From: Tannerella serpentiformis
Lineage (GTDB): Bacteria > Bacteroidota > Bacteroidia > Bacteroidales > Tannerellaceae
Length of the DNA stretch: 64,000 nucleotides
Direction of reading: 5' to 3'
Assembly (NCBI RefSeq): GCF_003033925.1
Contig: NZ_CP028365.1
Coordinates: 1,736,001 to 1,800,000 of the forward strand
The notes under the pieces: model-generated
Databases searched by the model: none
Told to the model about the DNA's origin: nothing
What the model saw: only the letters and a program-made list of their open reading frames with translations
Program-made: the position numbers and the translations under genes
Part shown: one piece after another, positions 1-8,361 of the stretch
Layout: the number at the start of each line of letters is the position of its first letter
How positions within the stretch are numbered: the first letter of the stretch is position 1

Positions 1-134
1 TCGAACGCCGCGGCGGCGTCGAGGTCGATGCGGTCGTTGCGGACCACGGTGACGTCCTGCGCCCCAGCGTCGTGCAAGGCGTGCACCAGGTTGTAGGTGA
101 AGGAGTCGTAGTTGTCTAAAAGGAGGATCTTCAT
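1..134 (-). CDS. trpG: Anthranilate synthase component II (TrpG), N-terminal fragment
   Basis: The reverse complement from 134 opens with MKILLLDNYDSFTYNLVHAL, the typical N-terminus of the glutamine amidotransferase subunit of anthranilate synthase (LLLDNYDSFTYNL). This subunit releases ammonia from glutamine for TrpE in the first committed step of tryptophan synthesis. Only the first 44 codons are inside the window; the catalytic Cys-His-Glu lies beyond base 1. It is the third gene of a minus-strand trpB-trpE-trpG operon and is separated from trpE by an unusually long 450-bp gap holding a tandem array. The family call is firm although the gene is cut by the window edge. Confidence 0.9.
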   Translation of the reverse strand, partial: MKILLLDNYDSFTYNLVHALHDAGAQDVTVVRNDRIDLDAAAAF

Positions 135-287
135 AAAAGGGGGATGGGGAAAACTAAAAACGAAAAACTAAATATGGGGGCCCGTGGACACGATGTTTCG
201 CGACAACGGCCCCAATCACCCTCGGTTGAACGAATTGTCGTACGACAATGGCCCCAATGGAGGGCTGGTGAGGGTGTTTCCTTGAGG

Positions 288-565
288 ATTTTTCACCGAC
301 GACCAGTCAATGGCAAAAATTCTCGAGGAAATTCTTTCAACCGAGGGCCGTTGGTCGAATTTCCTTGAGTATTTTTCACCGACGACTAGTCAACGGCAAA
401 AATTCCTCGAGGAAATTCCTTCAACCGAGGGCCGTTGGCCGAATTTCCTTGAGTAATTTTCACCGACGACCAGTCAACGGTAAAAATTACTCAAAGAAAT
501 TCCTTCAACCGAAGGTCGTTGGCCGAATTTCTTCGAAGAAACACCTTCACCAACCCTCGGGTGGA
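288..565. repeat. Tandem array A1, 83-84 bp period (2 x 42), between trpE and trpG
   Basis: About 3.3 copies of an 83-84 bp unit: TTTCACCGACGA recurs at 291, 374 and 458. Each unit splits into two diverged halves of about 42 bp that start TTCACCGACGA and TTCAACCGAGGG. Each unit also carries a CTCGAG-centred dyad flanked by AATTCCTCGAGGAAATT-like arms. The array fills most of the 452-bp gap inside the trp operon (135-586). Short ORFs crossing it look incidental. Nothing else is visible in the gap. Confidence 0.8.
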
Positions 566-586
566 TGAATTTCCGTGTGGAAAGAG

Positions 587-2005
587 CTATCCGAGTGTGG
601 CGGATTGCTCCTCCGCCTCCTCGATGGCGCGCCGGAGGGCGGCCAACTTGTTGTTCACCTCTTGCAGTTCGCCCTCGTCGCTACTGTCGGACACGACGCC
701 GCATCCGGCCTGATACCAAAGCTCGTTGTTGCGGCTGACAAAGGTGCGGATGGTGATGGCCTGCGTCATGTCGCCATCCAGGCCGATGAAGCCGATCGTG
801 CCTCCATAGGCGCCGCGGTTGTGCGGCTCGATCTGGCTGATGAGCTGCATGGCGCGCACCTTGGGCGCCCCGCTGAGTGTGCCCGCGGGGAAGGTGTCGG
901 CGAAGGCCCGGAGCGGGTCTACCCCGGCGTTGAGGGTGCCCTCCACGCGACTGGCCAGGTGGATGACGTGGCTGTAATACTGCGGCTCTTTGTAGAAGAC
1001 TACGCGCACGTCGTGACAGTTGCGAGAGAGGTCGTTACGGGCCAAATCGACCAGCATGACATGCTCCGCGTTCTCCTTCGGGTCGTTCAGGAGCGCCTCC
1101 GTCAGGTGGCGGTCGGTCGGGGCGTCACCCGTGCGTCGGGTGGTGCCGGCGATGGGATCGATGAAGGCGCGTTGGCCCTCGATCTTGCAGTGCGTCTCGG
1201 GCGATGAGCCGAAGATGCGGTAGCCGCCGAAGTCGAAATAGAAGAGGTAGGGCGAGGGGTTGATGCGGCGCAGGGCACGATAGACGGGGAAGTCGTCGCC
1301 GTCAAAAGGCTGGATGAAGCGGCGCGAGAGGACGATCTGGAAGACGTCGCCCCGCATGCAGTGGGCAATGCCGCGGCGCACATTGGCGCGCAGCTCCTCG
1401 TCGGTGAGGGTGCTCACCGCCGGGCCGCGTCGGGCGAAAGCGTAGGTGGCATAGTTGCGGTTGTCGATGGCCGCCTCCAGCGCCGGCAGCCCGCTCTCCT
1501 CTCCGTCGGCCCTAAGCTCCACGAGTCGCAGCTCGCTGCGGAAGGGGTTGATGACGATGACGTAGCGGTAGAGGATGTAGTAGATGTCCGGGGCGTCGTT
1601 GCGCTCCTCGCGGCTCTCGCGGACGGGGATGCGCTCGAAGTAACGGACGGCGTTGAAGGTGGTGTAGCCATAGAGGCCGCACACCCGGCGGTCGTCGCCC
1701 GAGACATGGAAGCGGTTCATGAAGTCGCGCAAGGCATCGGTCACGGCCTCGGGGCGGTCGGGCAGCGTGTGCTCCTCGCGGGCGCCGTCGGGCAGTGTTA
1801 CGGTAGCCGTGCCGCGGTTGATAGCGATGCTCGCCAGCGGACAGAGCGCAATAAACGAACGCGAGTTCTCGCCCGCGTGATAATCCGAGCTCTCCATCAG
1901 CACCGATTGCGGATAGAGGTCGCGTAACTTGAGGTAAAGGCTCACCGGCGTATGCATATCGCCCGGGATCCGTTTGCTATGAGTAGTGTAGTTATAAGTT
2001 TCCAT
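587..2005 (-). CDS. trpE: Anthranilate synthase component I (TrpE)
   Basis: 472-aa chorismate-binding enzyme that makes anthranilate from chorismate with TrpG ammonia. Seen in order: an N-terminal feedback-site motif LMESSDYH (the 'ESS' element that binds Trp in this family), then the chorismate-binding core with GSSPETHCK, DPIAGTTRR, DLARNDLSR, HLASRVEG and SGAPKVRAM. The frame stays open upstream to 2173. I chose the ATG at 2005 (METYNYTT) because the upstream part is encoded by a dispersed hairpin element and looks non-protein, and 472 aa is normal for the family. It is the second gene of trpB-trpE-trpG, and the leader attenuator upstream of trpB should control it. Confidence 0.95.
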   Translation of the reverse strand: METYNYTTHSKRIPGDMHTPVSLYLKLRDLYPQSVLMESSDYHAGENSRSFIALCPLASIAINRGTATVTLPDGAREEHTLPDRPEAVTDALRDFMNRFHVSGDDRRVCGLYGYTTFNAVRYFERIPVRESREERNDAPDIYYILYRYVIVINPFRSELRLVELRADGEESGLPALEAAIDNRNYATYAFARRGPAVSTLTDEELRANVRRGIAHCMRGDVFQIVLSRRFIQPFDGDDFPVYRALRRINPSPYLFYFDFGGYRIFGSSPETHCKIEGQRAFIDPIAGTTRRTGDAPTDRHLTEALLNDPKENAEHVMLVDLARNDLSRNCHDVRVVFYKEPQYYSHVIHLASRVEGTLNAGVDPLRAFADTFPAGTLSGAPKVRAMQLISQIEPHNRGAYGGTIGFIGLDGDMTQAITIRTFVSRNNELWYQAGCGVVSDSSDEGELQEVNNKLAALRRAIEEAEEQSATLG

Positions 2006-2070
2006 ACGATGTAGATCAATTAATAATGAGTCAAAAATTAGAAGCACCCAGCAAAGACAGCCAAAGTCAG

Positions 2071-2172
2071 CCTCTCCCCACCAAGGTACCCGGCAAGGAT
2101 GGCCGGCGTCCCTGACGCCTTGATTTTCTTTTGCTTCTTTTCTTGCATCAAGGCAAGAAAAGAAGGTCATCA
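2071..2172. repeat. Dispersed multi-hairpin element, copy 1 (trpB/trpE gap)
   Basis: The gap between trpB and trpE carries a compound palindromic element: GGTACC, then GGCGTCCCTGACGCC, then CTTTTCTTGCATCAAGGCAAG with its mirrored AAAAGAAGG tail. The same modules recur at about 15.2-15.4 kb and 22.6-22.9 kb, in the opposite orientation. All three copies sit between consecutive genes of one operon. It probably forms a strong mRNA hairpin. Confidence 0.75.
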
Positions 2173-2182
2173 AGGAAGGCCG

Positions 2183-3376
2183 TTAAGGCTTCGCAGAGAG
2201 ATACGTCTCCATATCCTTATCCCCCCGTCCAGAGACAGTCAGCACCACCAGCTCATCCGGTCCGAAACGCAGTCGACCGAGCGCCCCCAGCGCGTGAGCA
2301 GACTCCAGCGCCGGGATGATCCCCTCCAGCCGAGTCAGCTCGTAAGCCGCCTCCACCGCCTCCCGATCCGTCACGGCCACCACCTCCGCCCGTCCGCGAG
2401 CAAAGAGGTTAGCGTGCATCGGTCCGATGCCCGGATAGTCCAGCCCCGCGGAGATCGAATAGGGCTCCTCGATCTGTCCGTCATTGTCCTGCATGACCAG
2501 CGTCCGTGCTCCGTGGATGATGCCCGGCAGACCCAGGTGAAGCGTCGCCGCACTCCGTCCACTCTCCACGCCGCAGCCCGCCGCCTCGGCCAATACGATC
2601 CGCACCCGCTCATCGTCCACGAACGGATAGATCGTCCCCGCCGCGTTGCTCCCTCCGCCGACGCACGCCATCAGGCAGTCTGGCCTGTCACGACCCTCGT
2701 GCTCCTGTAGTTGCCAGCTGATCTCACGTCCGATCACCGATTGCAGTCGTGCCACCAAGTCCGGGTAGGGGTGCGGTCCGACCGTCGAGCCGATCACGTA
2801 GTACGTGTCCGACGGGTGACGGCACCAGTCGCGGATCGCCTCGTTCGTGGCGTCCTTGAGCGTCATGTTACCCGACTCCACCGGCGTCACCTCCCCGCCC
2901 AGCATACGGATCTTCTCCACGTTCGCCCGCTGACGCTCTGTGTCCGTCCGCCCCATGTAGATCATACATTCCATGCCCATCAGTGCGCAGACGGTGGCCA
3001 CGGCCACGCCGTGCTGTCCCGCGCCCGTCTCAGCGATCACCCTCCGCCGACCCATATGTCGTGCCAGCAGCACCTGTCCCAGTGCATTGTTGATCTTGTG
3101 CGAGCCCGTGTGGTTCAGGTCTTCCCGTTTGAGGTAGAGGCGGCATCCGTAGCGTTCCGACATGCGTGCCGCGTGGTAAAGTGGCGACGGCCGACCCGCA
3201 TAGTCACGCAGCAGTGTGCTGAACTCCTGCATGAACGCTTCACTCTCGATCACGCGCAGGTAACTCTCGCGCAGCTCCTCCACGCATCGGTGCAGGATCT
3301 CTGGCACGTACGCGCCGCCAAACGTTCCGTAGTATCCTTCCGGGCTGACCCGGTAATTGTTGTCTTGTCCTTCCAT
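2183..3376 (-). CDS. trpB: Tryptophan synthase beta chain (TrpB)
   Basis: 397-aa PLP enzyme that condenses indole with L-serine to give tryptophan; it normally works as an alpha2beta2 complex with TrpA, which is not in the window. Visible motifs: YYGTFGGAYVPE at the N-terminus, the PLP lysine in HTGSHKINNALGQ, ETGAGQHGVA, and the phosphate-binding CVGGGSNAAG. Length is standard. It is the first structural gene after the trp leader peptide and attenuator, and trpE follows in the same direction. The order trpB-trpE-trpG is common in Bacteroidota. Confidence 0.97.
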   Translation of the reverse strand: MEGQDNNYRVSPEGYYGTFGGAYVPEILHRCVEELRESYLRVIESEAFMQEFSTLLRDYAGRPSPLYHAARMSERYGCRLYLKREDLNHTGSHKINNALGQVLLARHMGRRRVIAETGAGQHGVAVATVCALMGMECMIYMGRTDTERQRANVEKIRMLGGEVTPVESGNMTLKDATNEAIRDWCRHPSDTYYVIGSTVGPHPYPDLVARLQSVIGREISWQLQEHEGRDRPDCLMACVGGGSNAAGTIYPFVDDERVRIVLAEAAGCGVESGRSAATLHLGLPGIIHGARTLVMQDNDGQIEEPYSISAGLDYPGIGPMHANLFARGRAEVVAVTDREAVEAAYELTRLEGIIPALESAHALGALGRLRFGPDELVVLTVSGRGDKDMETYLSAKP

Positions 3377-3449
3377 TCTTTTGGGGTTTATGTCATCGTT
3401 CTTTTGGGGGGATTACATCCAAGGCACGGATTACTCCCCGAAAACAGCA

Positions 3450-3484
3450 GAGGCCCTGCCGCAAGTCGTGTGCGACAGAGCCTC
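3450..3484 (-). terminator. trp attenuator terminator hairpin
   Basis: The minus-strand RNA forms a 13-bp stem (GAGGCUCUGUCGC pairing with GCGGCAGGGCCUC, allowing G-U pairs) around a 9-nt loop, followed by UGCUGUUUU. It lies between the Trp-rich leader ORF (stop at 3523) and the trpB start (3376), where an attenuator terminator belongs. The U-tract is imperfect. I did not work out a clear antiterminator partner; a weak one (GACAAUAGAG with CUCUGUC) is possible. Confidence 0.7.
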
Positions 3485-3522
3485 CATTCATTGTCTCTAT
3501 TGTCAATCGGATCGTTTGTGAC

Positions 3523-3624
3523 TTATGGACATGCGGGCGTGCTCCCAATCTCACGACAGTATTGGAACATCATCGGGCGCCACCACCACCCACACATCGT
3601 CATTGTATTCACTAAACGGATCAT
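3523..3624 (-). CDS. trpL: trp operon leader peptide (33 aa, three tandem Trp)
   Basis: A 33-codon ORF upstream of trpB reads ...MTMCGWWWRPMMFQYC... with three consecutive TGG codons at 3580-3588, then stops at 3523, 39 nt before the terminator hairpin. Its ATG (3624) is preceded by AAAGGAAAT, a good ribosome-binding site, and lies about 20 nt downstream of a consensus Bacteroidota -7 box. Together these make a ribosome-mediated attenuator: stalling at the Trp codons when Trp-tRNA is scarce would relieve termination. The peptide itself probably has no other role. Confidence 0.85.
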   Translation of the reverse strand: MIRLVNTMTMCGWWWRPMMFQYCREIGSTPACP

Positions 3625-3646
3625 ATTTCCTTTCGTTTCCGGGCCG

Positions 3647-3677
3647 CAAAGATAAACACGCCTGCTAAACACCCAAA
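3647..3677 (-). promoter_or_regulatory. trp operon promoter (TTTG-N19-TATCTTTG)
   Basis: The minus strand shows TTTG at 3674-3677, a 19-nt spacer and TATCTTTG at 3647-3654, an exact match to the Bacteroidota housekeeping promoter (-33 TTTG, -7 TAnnTTTG). It directly precedes the trp leader peptide. Confidence 0.85.
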
Positions 3678-3876
3678 TTCATGCGCATTTATTCCCCGTT
3701 AAGCGGATCTTGCCGAAAATCCATCTGCGTGTGATGGGCGCGAATGACCTTCTATCGCCGCACAGACGTCTGGCAGAGCCATATAGACGTGCCACTTTCC
3801 AAACTCTCTCTACATTCGCGCCCCCAATACAAAGCGTACATCGTATATATGAATCTCCAACAGAAAAGAATGCACA

Positions 3877-4608
3877 ATGGACAACGGGCTTTTTGAGGGA
3901 TACATCGGCCTCCGTCTGGCCGACGGATCCTATTTGAATGACGTCATCCCCGTCATCCTGCTCATTGAAATATCGCTTTTTGCTGCCGTCTTCCATTCCC
4001 ATGCCTTCCTGCTTCGGAAGATGGCCAAGGATCTCCTTTCCGTCAAGGTGCGCGACAACCTTTTCGATCGTCCCGTCAAGAGCGACCTCTTCTTTCGTGG
4101 ATTCATGAAGTTGCAGATGCTCTCCCTCTGCGCACTCTTCTTCTATCTCTTGGCCGGTCACTACTACCCCATGCCCACCGACGATCTCCGCTCGGTGTTG
4201 CTGCCTCTCGGACTCATCTTCGCAGCCGTCTGGCTTTACTACCTCCTCAAGCGCATCATCTACTTCCTTTACGGCCATGCTTTCGACGCTGGCGAACGGT
4301 ACGCCATGTGGGATAATCGTTATCAAGCTCTAACGGGCATTTGGGGATGCACGCTCTACGTGCCTATTCTCTGGCTCTTCTTCGATAGTCGTTATCCTCA
4401 TTATGTCGCTGCCGCTTTCCTTGCGCTTTATGCGCTCTATCGTATCTTGTTGATATATATCACTATCCGCATATTTTACAACAGGCGCACGGGCATATTG
4501 TTTTTATGTTCTTACCTTTGCGCCCAAGAAATCATCCCCTTATTCTTGGCTTACGAGGGGTTGAGATACACACTTCAATTAACGGATATAAGTTCTTTAT
4601 GGCATTGA
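3877..4608 (+). CDS. DUF4271 membrane protein
   Basis: 243-aa integral membrane protein with about six hydrophobic segments (for example residues 22-40, 82-97, 104-122, 155-170, 176-200). It matches what I know of DUF4271, a Bacteroidota-specific family almost always placed just upstream of hemD. Its function is unknown; co-occurrence with heme and YidD-type membrane genes suggests an envelope role. The start is the first ATG of the hydrophobic frame. The 3' end overlaps hemD by 10 nt, so translation is coupled. The upstream region (3655-3876) is shared with the divergent trp promoter. Confidence 0.85.
   Translation: MDNGLFEGYIGLRLADGSYLNDVIPVILLIEISLFAAVFHSHAFLLRKMAKDLLSVKVRDNLFDRPVKSDLFFRGFMKLQMLSLCALFFYLLAGHYYPMPTDDLRSVLLPLGLIFAAVWLYYLLKRIIYFLYGHAFDAGERYAMWDNRYQALTGIWGCTLYVPILWLFFDSRYPHYVAAAFLALYALYRILLIYITIRIFYNRRTGILFLCSYLCAQEIIPLFLAYEGLRYTLQLTDISSLWH
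4513..4520 (+). promoter_or_regulatory. Candidate internal promoter for hemD (-7 box)
   Basis: TACCTTTG, a perfect TAnnTTTG, lies inside the 3' end of the DUF4271 gene 79 nt before the hemD start. No convincing -33 TTTG is at 19-21 nt, so this is tentative. Confidence 0.35.
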
Positions 4609-5375
4609 GTATAAAAAAACTGCTGGTATCGCAACCGAAACCGGAGACCGGGAAATCACCGTATTTCGACATCGCGGAACGATATGGCGTGGATATTGAC
4701 TTTCGCCCCTTCATCAAGGTTGAGGCCTTGACGGCTAAAGAGTTCAGAAAGCAACGCATCGTTATACCAGATTACAGTGCAGTCATCTTTACGGCCCGTA
4801 CGGCTGTTGACCATTTTTTTCACCTGTGCAAAGAATTACGCATCGTTGTTCCCGAAGCGATGAAATACTTCTGCATGACAGAAGCCATTGCCGTCTATCT
4901 GCAGAAATACACCGTCTACCGAAAGCGCAAGATCTTCTTCGGAGCCACTGGCAAAACGGACGATCTGATTAACCTCATCGTGAAGCATCCGAAAGAAAAG
5001 TACTTACTCCCCGCCTCCGATATCCATAAAGACGACATCTCTGAGGCACTTACAGAAAAGAAGATCCCTTGCAAGACAGCCATCATGTATCGCACCGTCT
5101 GCAGCGAGTTCTCGAAAGACGAATCGTTCGACTACGATATGCTTGTCTTCTTTAGCCCATCCGGCATCTCATCGTTGATGAAGAATTTCCCACAATTTAA
5201 GCAGGACGACATCCGTATTGGATGCTTCGGCGCCACCACCGCCAAAGCGGCCCTTGAGGCAGGGCTCCGTCTTGACATCGAAGCCCCTACGCCCGAAGCG
5301 CCCTCCATGACCGCCGCACTGGAGCAATACTTAAGGAAGCAACTGGAAAACGACGGCCCGCAAAACGACGAATGA
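4599..5375 (+). CDS. hemD: Uroporphyrinogen-III synthase (HemD)
   Basis: 258-aa protein of the HemD fold, which cyclises hydroxymethylbilane to uroporphyrinogen III in tetrapyrrole synthesis. The family is poorly conserved. Supporting features are the first-half segment with IFTARTAVDHFF and FCMTEAIAVYL and the second-half VFFSPSGISSL...CFGATTAKAALEAGL, which corresponds to the usual 'SP.gv...iG..TA.a....G' motif. The start is ATG 4599, overlapping the DUF4271 stop; the frame is open further upstream but that lies within DUF4271. It overlaps rnpA by 4 nt (ATGA). The siroheme/heme/B12 precursor link is notable because the window also encodes a B12-dependent mutase. Confidence 0.88.
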   Translation: MALSIKKLLVSQPKPETGKSPYFDIAERYGVDIDFRPFIKVEALTAKEFRKQRIVIPDYSAVIFTARTAVDHFFHLCKELRIVVPEAMKYFCMTEAIAVYLQKYTVYRKRKIFFGATGKTDDLINLIVKHPKEKYLLPASDIHKDDISEALTEKKIPCKTAIMYRTVCSEFSKDESFDYDMLVFFSPSGISSLMKNFPQFKQDDIRIGCFGATTAKAALEAGLRLDIEAPTPEAPSMTAALEQYLRKQLENDGPQNDE

Positions 5376-5770
5376 CAACGGGCGAGACGAAAAATCAACT
5401 CCCCAAAAGGGAGCGACTTTATCTGAAAAGAGATCTTGAACGACTGTTCGCTAGCGGGCAGTCGTTCATTGCATATCCCCTTAGGGTCGTCTACTGCTCG
5501 GAGCCAGCCACGGACCGTGCGCCCGGAGTAGCCATCCTGGCCAGCGCTCCCAAACGACGCGTGCGCCATGCCGTCGATCGGAACCGCATTAAGCGACTCA
5601 TCCGCGAGGCCTATCGCACCCGCAAGACGCCCTTGACCGAACGCTGCGCCCTTCATGGCCGATGCCTGCACATCGGCTTCATGTACGTCGGCAATGACCT
5701 GCCCACGCATGCGGCCATCGAAAAAGCGATGCACAAAGCCGTCAGCCAGATCCTACAAAAAACGACATGA
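5372..5770 (+). CDS. rnpA: Ribonuclease P protein component (RnpA)
   Basis: 132-aa basic protein that binds RNase P RNA and helps process pre-tRNA 5' leaders. Visible are the N-terminal [20 protein letters not shown] and the hallmark arginine-rich RNR helix [21 protein letters not shown] 5372 overlaps the hemD stop by 4 nt, and the gene itself overlaps yidD by 4 nt; rnpA-yidD adjacency is nearly universal. Confidence 0.95.
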   Translation: MTTGETKNQLPKRERLYLKRDLERLFASGQSFIAYPLRVVYCSEPATDRAPGVAILASAPKRRVRHAVDRNRIKRLIREAYRTRKTPLTERCALHGRCLHIGFMYVGNDLPTHAAIEKAMHKAVSQILQKTT

Positions 5771-5991
5771 TCCGCCGTCTCCTCACCGGCCTCCTCCTCC
5801 TGCCCATCTACTTCTACCGCAGCTGCATCTCCCCGCTGACGCCGCCCAGCTGCCGCTACACCCCCACCTGCTCCGAATACGCCATCCAGGCGCTCCGCCG
5901 TCACGGCCCCTTACGCGGATCGTGGCTTGCCATTCGCCGCATTCTGCGCTGCCATCCTTGGGGCGGAAGCGGCTATGACCCCGTACCCTGA
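5767..5991 (+). CDS. yidD: Membrane protein insertion efficiency factor (YidD)
   Basis: 74-aa YidD/Haemolysin-like protein, thought to assist YidC-dependent membrane insertion. The diagnostic pattern is present: [34 protein letters not shown], with the three conserved cysteines, then [12 protein letters not shown] at the C-terminus. Length is standard. It is coupled to rnpA by a 4-nt overlap and followed 11 nt later by the TatD-like gene. Confidence 0.95.
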   Translation: MIRRLLTGLLLLPIYFYRSCISPLTPPSCRYTPTCSEYAIQALRRHGPLRGSWLAIRRILRCHPWGGSGYDPVP

Positions 5992-6002
5992 TCCCGCTCC
6001 CC

Positions 6003-6629
6003 ATGCGACTTTACGACGTTCACACCCATCGTCCGCCCGCTGACCTCACCACGCCCGCCGTGGTCAGCATCGACGCCAGTGAGCCCTTCGAGCCACGGCC
6101 CGGGGGACGCTATGCGGTGGGCATTCATCCTTGGCATGCCGCGGCGGATCGCCTTCCGCTGTTGCGCCTCCGGGCCGCCCATCCGCAGGTCGTGATGATC
6201 GGCGAGGCCGGCCTCGATCGGTTGGCTGAGGCGCCGATGTCGCTGCAAATCGAGCTCTTCGAGGCGCAGGTCAGGCTGGCCGATGAGCTGCGTAAACCGC
6301 TGATCATCCATTGCGTACGTGCTTGGGGAGAACTGCTCGAGGTCAGAAAACGCCTTCGCCCGGATAGCCCGTGGATCGTCCACGGCTTTCGGGGCAAGTC
6401 GCCCTTGGCCACGCAACTCCTTGACGCTGGCCTCAGCCTCTCCTTCGGCCTCCTGCACCGCCCCGACGCCTTGCGGACGACTTGGGACCGGCGCCGATTG
6501 TTCGTCGAAACGGACGATAGTCCTACTCCGATCGTCGAAGTTTACGAGCGCATTGCCGGGGAACTACACGTCTCCGTCGAATCGTTGGCGCATGATGTAG
6601 AGAAACGATTCGCGGCGCTCTTCCCTTAA
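6003..6629 (+). CDS. TatD-family metal-dependent hydrolase
   Basis: 208-aa TIM-barrel metallohydrolase of the TatD group (DNase-like; physiological substrate uncertain). Visible are the N-terminal DVHTH metal motif, VGIHPWHA, IGEAGLDRL, the QIELFEAQVRLADELRKPLIIHCVRAW helix-strand pair with the metal histidine, and near the end FVETDDSPTPI, where the catalytic Asp is expected. It is about 50 residues shorter than E. coli TatD, which is normal for the compact Bacteroidota subgroup found downstream of yidD. It is the last gene of the run; a long tandem array follows. Confidence 0.88.
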   Translation: MRLYDVHTHRPPADLTTPAVVSIDASEPFEPRPGGRYAVGIHPWHAAADRLPLLRLRAAHPQVVMIGEAGLDRLAEAPMSLQIELFEAQVRLADELRKPLIIHCVRAWGELLEVRKRLRPDSPWIVHGFRGKSPLATQLLDAGLSLSFGLLHRPDALRTTWDRRRLFVETDDSPTPIVEVYERIAGELHVSVESLAHDVEKRFAALFP

Positions 6630-6654
6630 AATCCACCTTGTTTCCCCATTTCAG

Positions 6655-7345
6655 CGGGAGTAAATCATCGTAAATCACTTGCCTTGCGACAAATTACTCC
6701 GGTAAATCATCGCAAATCACTTGTCTTACAATAAATTACTTCGGTAAGTATTCGCAAATCATTTGCCTTGCAATAAATTACTCCAGTAAGTAGTCGCAAA
6801 GCATCTGCATTGCAATAAATTACTCCGGTAAGTATTCGCAAATCATCTGCCTTGCAATAAATTACTTCAGTAAGTATTCGCAAAGCATTTGAATTGCGAT
6901 AAATTACTCCGGTAAGTATTCGCAAAGCATTTGCATTGCGATGTATTACTCCGGTAAATCATCGCAAATCATTCGCCTTGCGACAAATTGCTCCGGTAAG
7001 TATTCGCAAATCATTTACCTTGCGACAAATTAATCCGGTAAATAGTCGCAAAGCATTTGCATTACGATAAATTACTTCGGTAATTAGTCGTAAATCATTT
7101 GCATTGCAACAAATTACTCCGGTAATTATTCGCAAAGCATTTGCATTGTAATAAATTACTCCAGTAAATAGTCGCAAAGCATTTGCTTTGCAATAAATTA
7201 CTCTGGTAAGTAGTCGTAAATCACTTGCATTGCAAAGAATTACTCTGGTAAGTAGTCGGAAAGCATTTGCATTGCGACAAATTACTCCCGTAATTAGTCG
7301 TAAATCACTTGCATTGCGAGAAATTACTTTGGTAGATGATCTTAC
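6655..7345. repeat. Tandem array A2, 42-bp period, about 16 copies
   Basis: Period is 42 bp with consensus ATTACTCCGGTAAGTATTCG followed by CAAATCATTTGCCTTGCAATAA. Units contain the dyad GCAAATCATTTGC (variant GCAAAGCATTTGC). Because 42 is a multiple of three, two minus-strand frames read through as 14-residue repeats, but variant units create stops (for example at 6926-6958), so coding is unlikely. It fills the gap between the TatD-like gene and the next gene; nothing else is visible in 6630-7550. Confidence 0.95.
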
Positions 7346-7555
7346 GATATATGCTTTGCAATGAATGGCGCAGTCGTTTGTTTCTACGCAGCCTGTTTTG
7401 AAACCTCCGCTCAACGAAGTTTTCCTGCATCATCGCGCAGGGGGATGCGCAAATGAGGACGTTGTGGAACGACAGCGTGAAACAAATGAAAGCCCATGAC
7501 CGGAGGGAGCAAACGGCTTGCAGGGCGCATGACTCCGCGGTTTGGTGAAAAGAGA

Positions 7556-7563
7556 TACTTTTG
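7556..7563 (+). promoter_or_regulatory. -7 promoter box (TACTTTTG)
   Basis: A perfect TAnnTTTG box 43 nt upstream of the ATG at 7606. No good -33 box at the expected distance, so moderate confidence. Confidence 0.45.
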
Positions 7564-7605
7564 CTCTCCCTCCAAGCGGAGGGGGACGAACAGCGGAGAA
7601 ATAGA

Positions 7606-8361
7606 ATGATACAACAAACCGAATACAATCAATTTCAGAAGTTTCTGGCCAAAACGAGCGGAAGTTTTCATGTGCTTGAGCATCAGATTCCGGTGGAGCG
7701 ACAGATGGAGTACTTCCATTTCTCGAACCGGATCAAGCAGGAGAGGATCCCGTGGACAGCGGGCGACCTCGAAGCATTTGAAATAGACCTCTATAACCCC
7801 GAAACGACGGAAGAATACAAGCGGCGCATCCTGGCCATCTTCGCCATCTCGGGCGACGTGACTGCCTACCGACGGTTGGAGCGTTACGCACGGTTGGCCG
7901 AGCCTGACATGCGCGATTGGGCTTACATGGCACTCATGGAAGGGCGCATCATTCTGGAGTCGGAACTCTCTGACGAAAAGCAGATTTATATCTCCACTGG
8001 CCTGGGCGGCAAGGGGCAGAAGTTGCGCTTCTACCTGCTTTTCCCTGCGGCGGAGGGCATGACGATCGAGGGCTATCGGCGAGACGTGGTGGAGCGTGAG
8101 TTCAACTTCGCGCTTCGGCAGGCCGATTGGGACATCGAACGCCTGACGATACATCCGGACTACGCTGAACTGGTGGTGCTGCTGCCTCTTCGTGCGGACC
8201 TGAAGGCGGTGCTCGACGGGGTGCTCTGGGAGTGCAACCAGTATGGCGACTTTCTGGCCAAAACGTACACGATTTCGAATATGAAGGAGATGAACGAGGA
8301 GGAGATCCGTGCCACCATCCGCAGCAGTCGAGGGAAGAACTTTTTAGACGAAGAACAATGA
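7606..8361 (+). CDS. Conserved hypothetical protein coupled to a glycosyltransferase
   Basis: 251-aa soluble protein with no signal peptide or membrane segment; I do not recognise a named domain. It starts MIQQTEYNQFQKFLAKTSG, has a charged middle (residues 55-110) resembling short helical repeats, and a mixed alpha/beta C-terminal half with YRRDVVEREFNFALRQADWDIERLTIHPDY. ATG 7606 is preferred over an upstream in-frame TTG at 7561 because it follows a promoter-like box and an A-rich stretch. The stop overlaps the glycosyltransferase start by 4 nt (ATGA), so the two proteins are likely made together; a partner role in lipid-linked sugar metabolism is inference only. Confidence 0.75.
   Translation: MIQQTEYNQFQKFLAKTSGSFHVLEHQIPVERQMEYFHFSNRIKQERIPWTAGDLEAFEIDLYNPETTEEYKRRILAIFAISGDVTAYRRLERYARLAEPDMRDWAYMALMEGRIILESELSDEKQIYISTGLGGKGQKLRFYLLFPAAEGMTIEGYRRDVVEREFNFALRQADWDIERLTIHPDYAELVVLLPLRADLKAVLDGVLWECNQYGDFLAKTYTISNMKEMNEEEIRATIRSSRGKNFLDEEQ

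Noticed and set aside
587-2173. TrpE starting at the upstream Met at 2173
   Set aside because: The extra 56 residues are translated from the hairpin element and lack family similarity.
6655-7345. Tandem arrays as CRISPR loci
   Set aside because: Units are repeated along their whole length with no unique spacers, and no cas genes are in the window.
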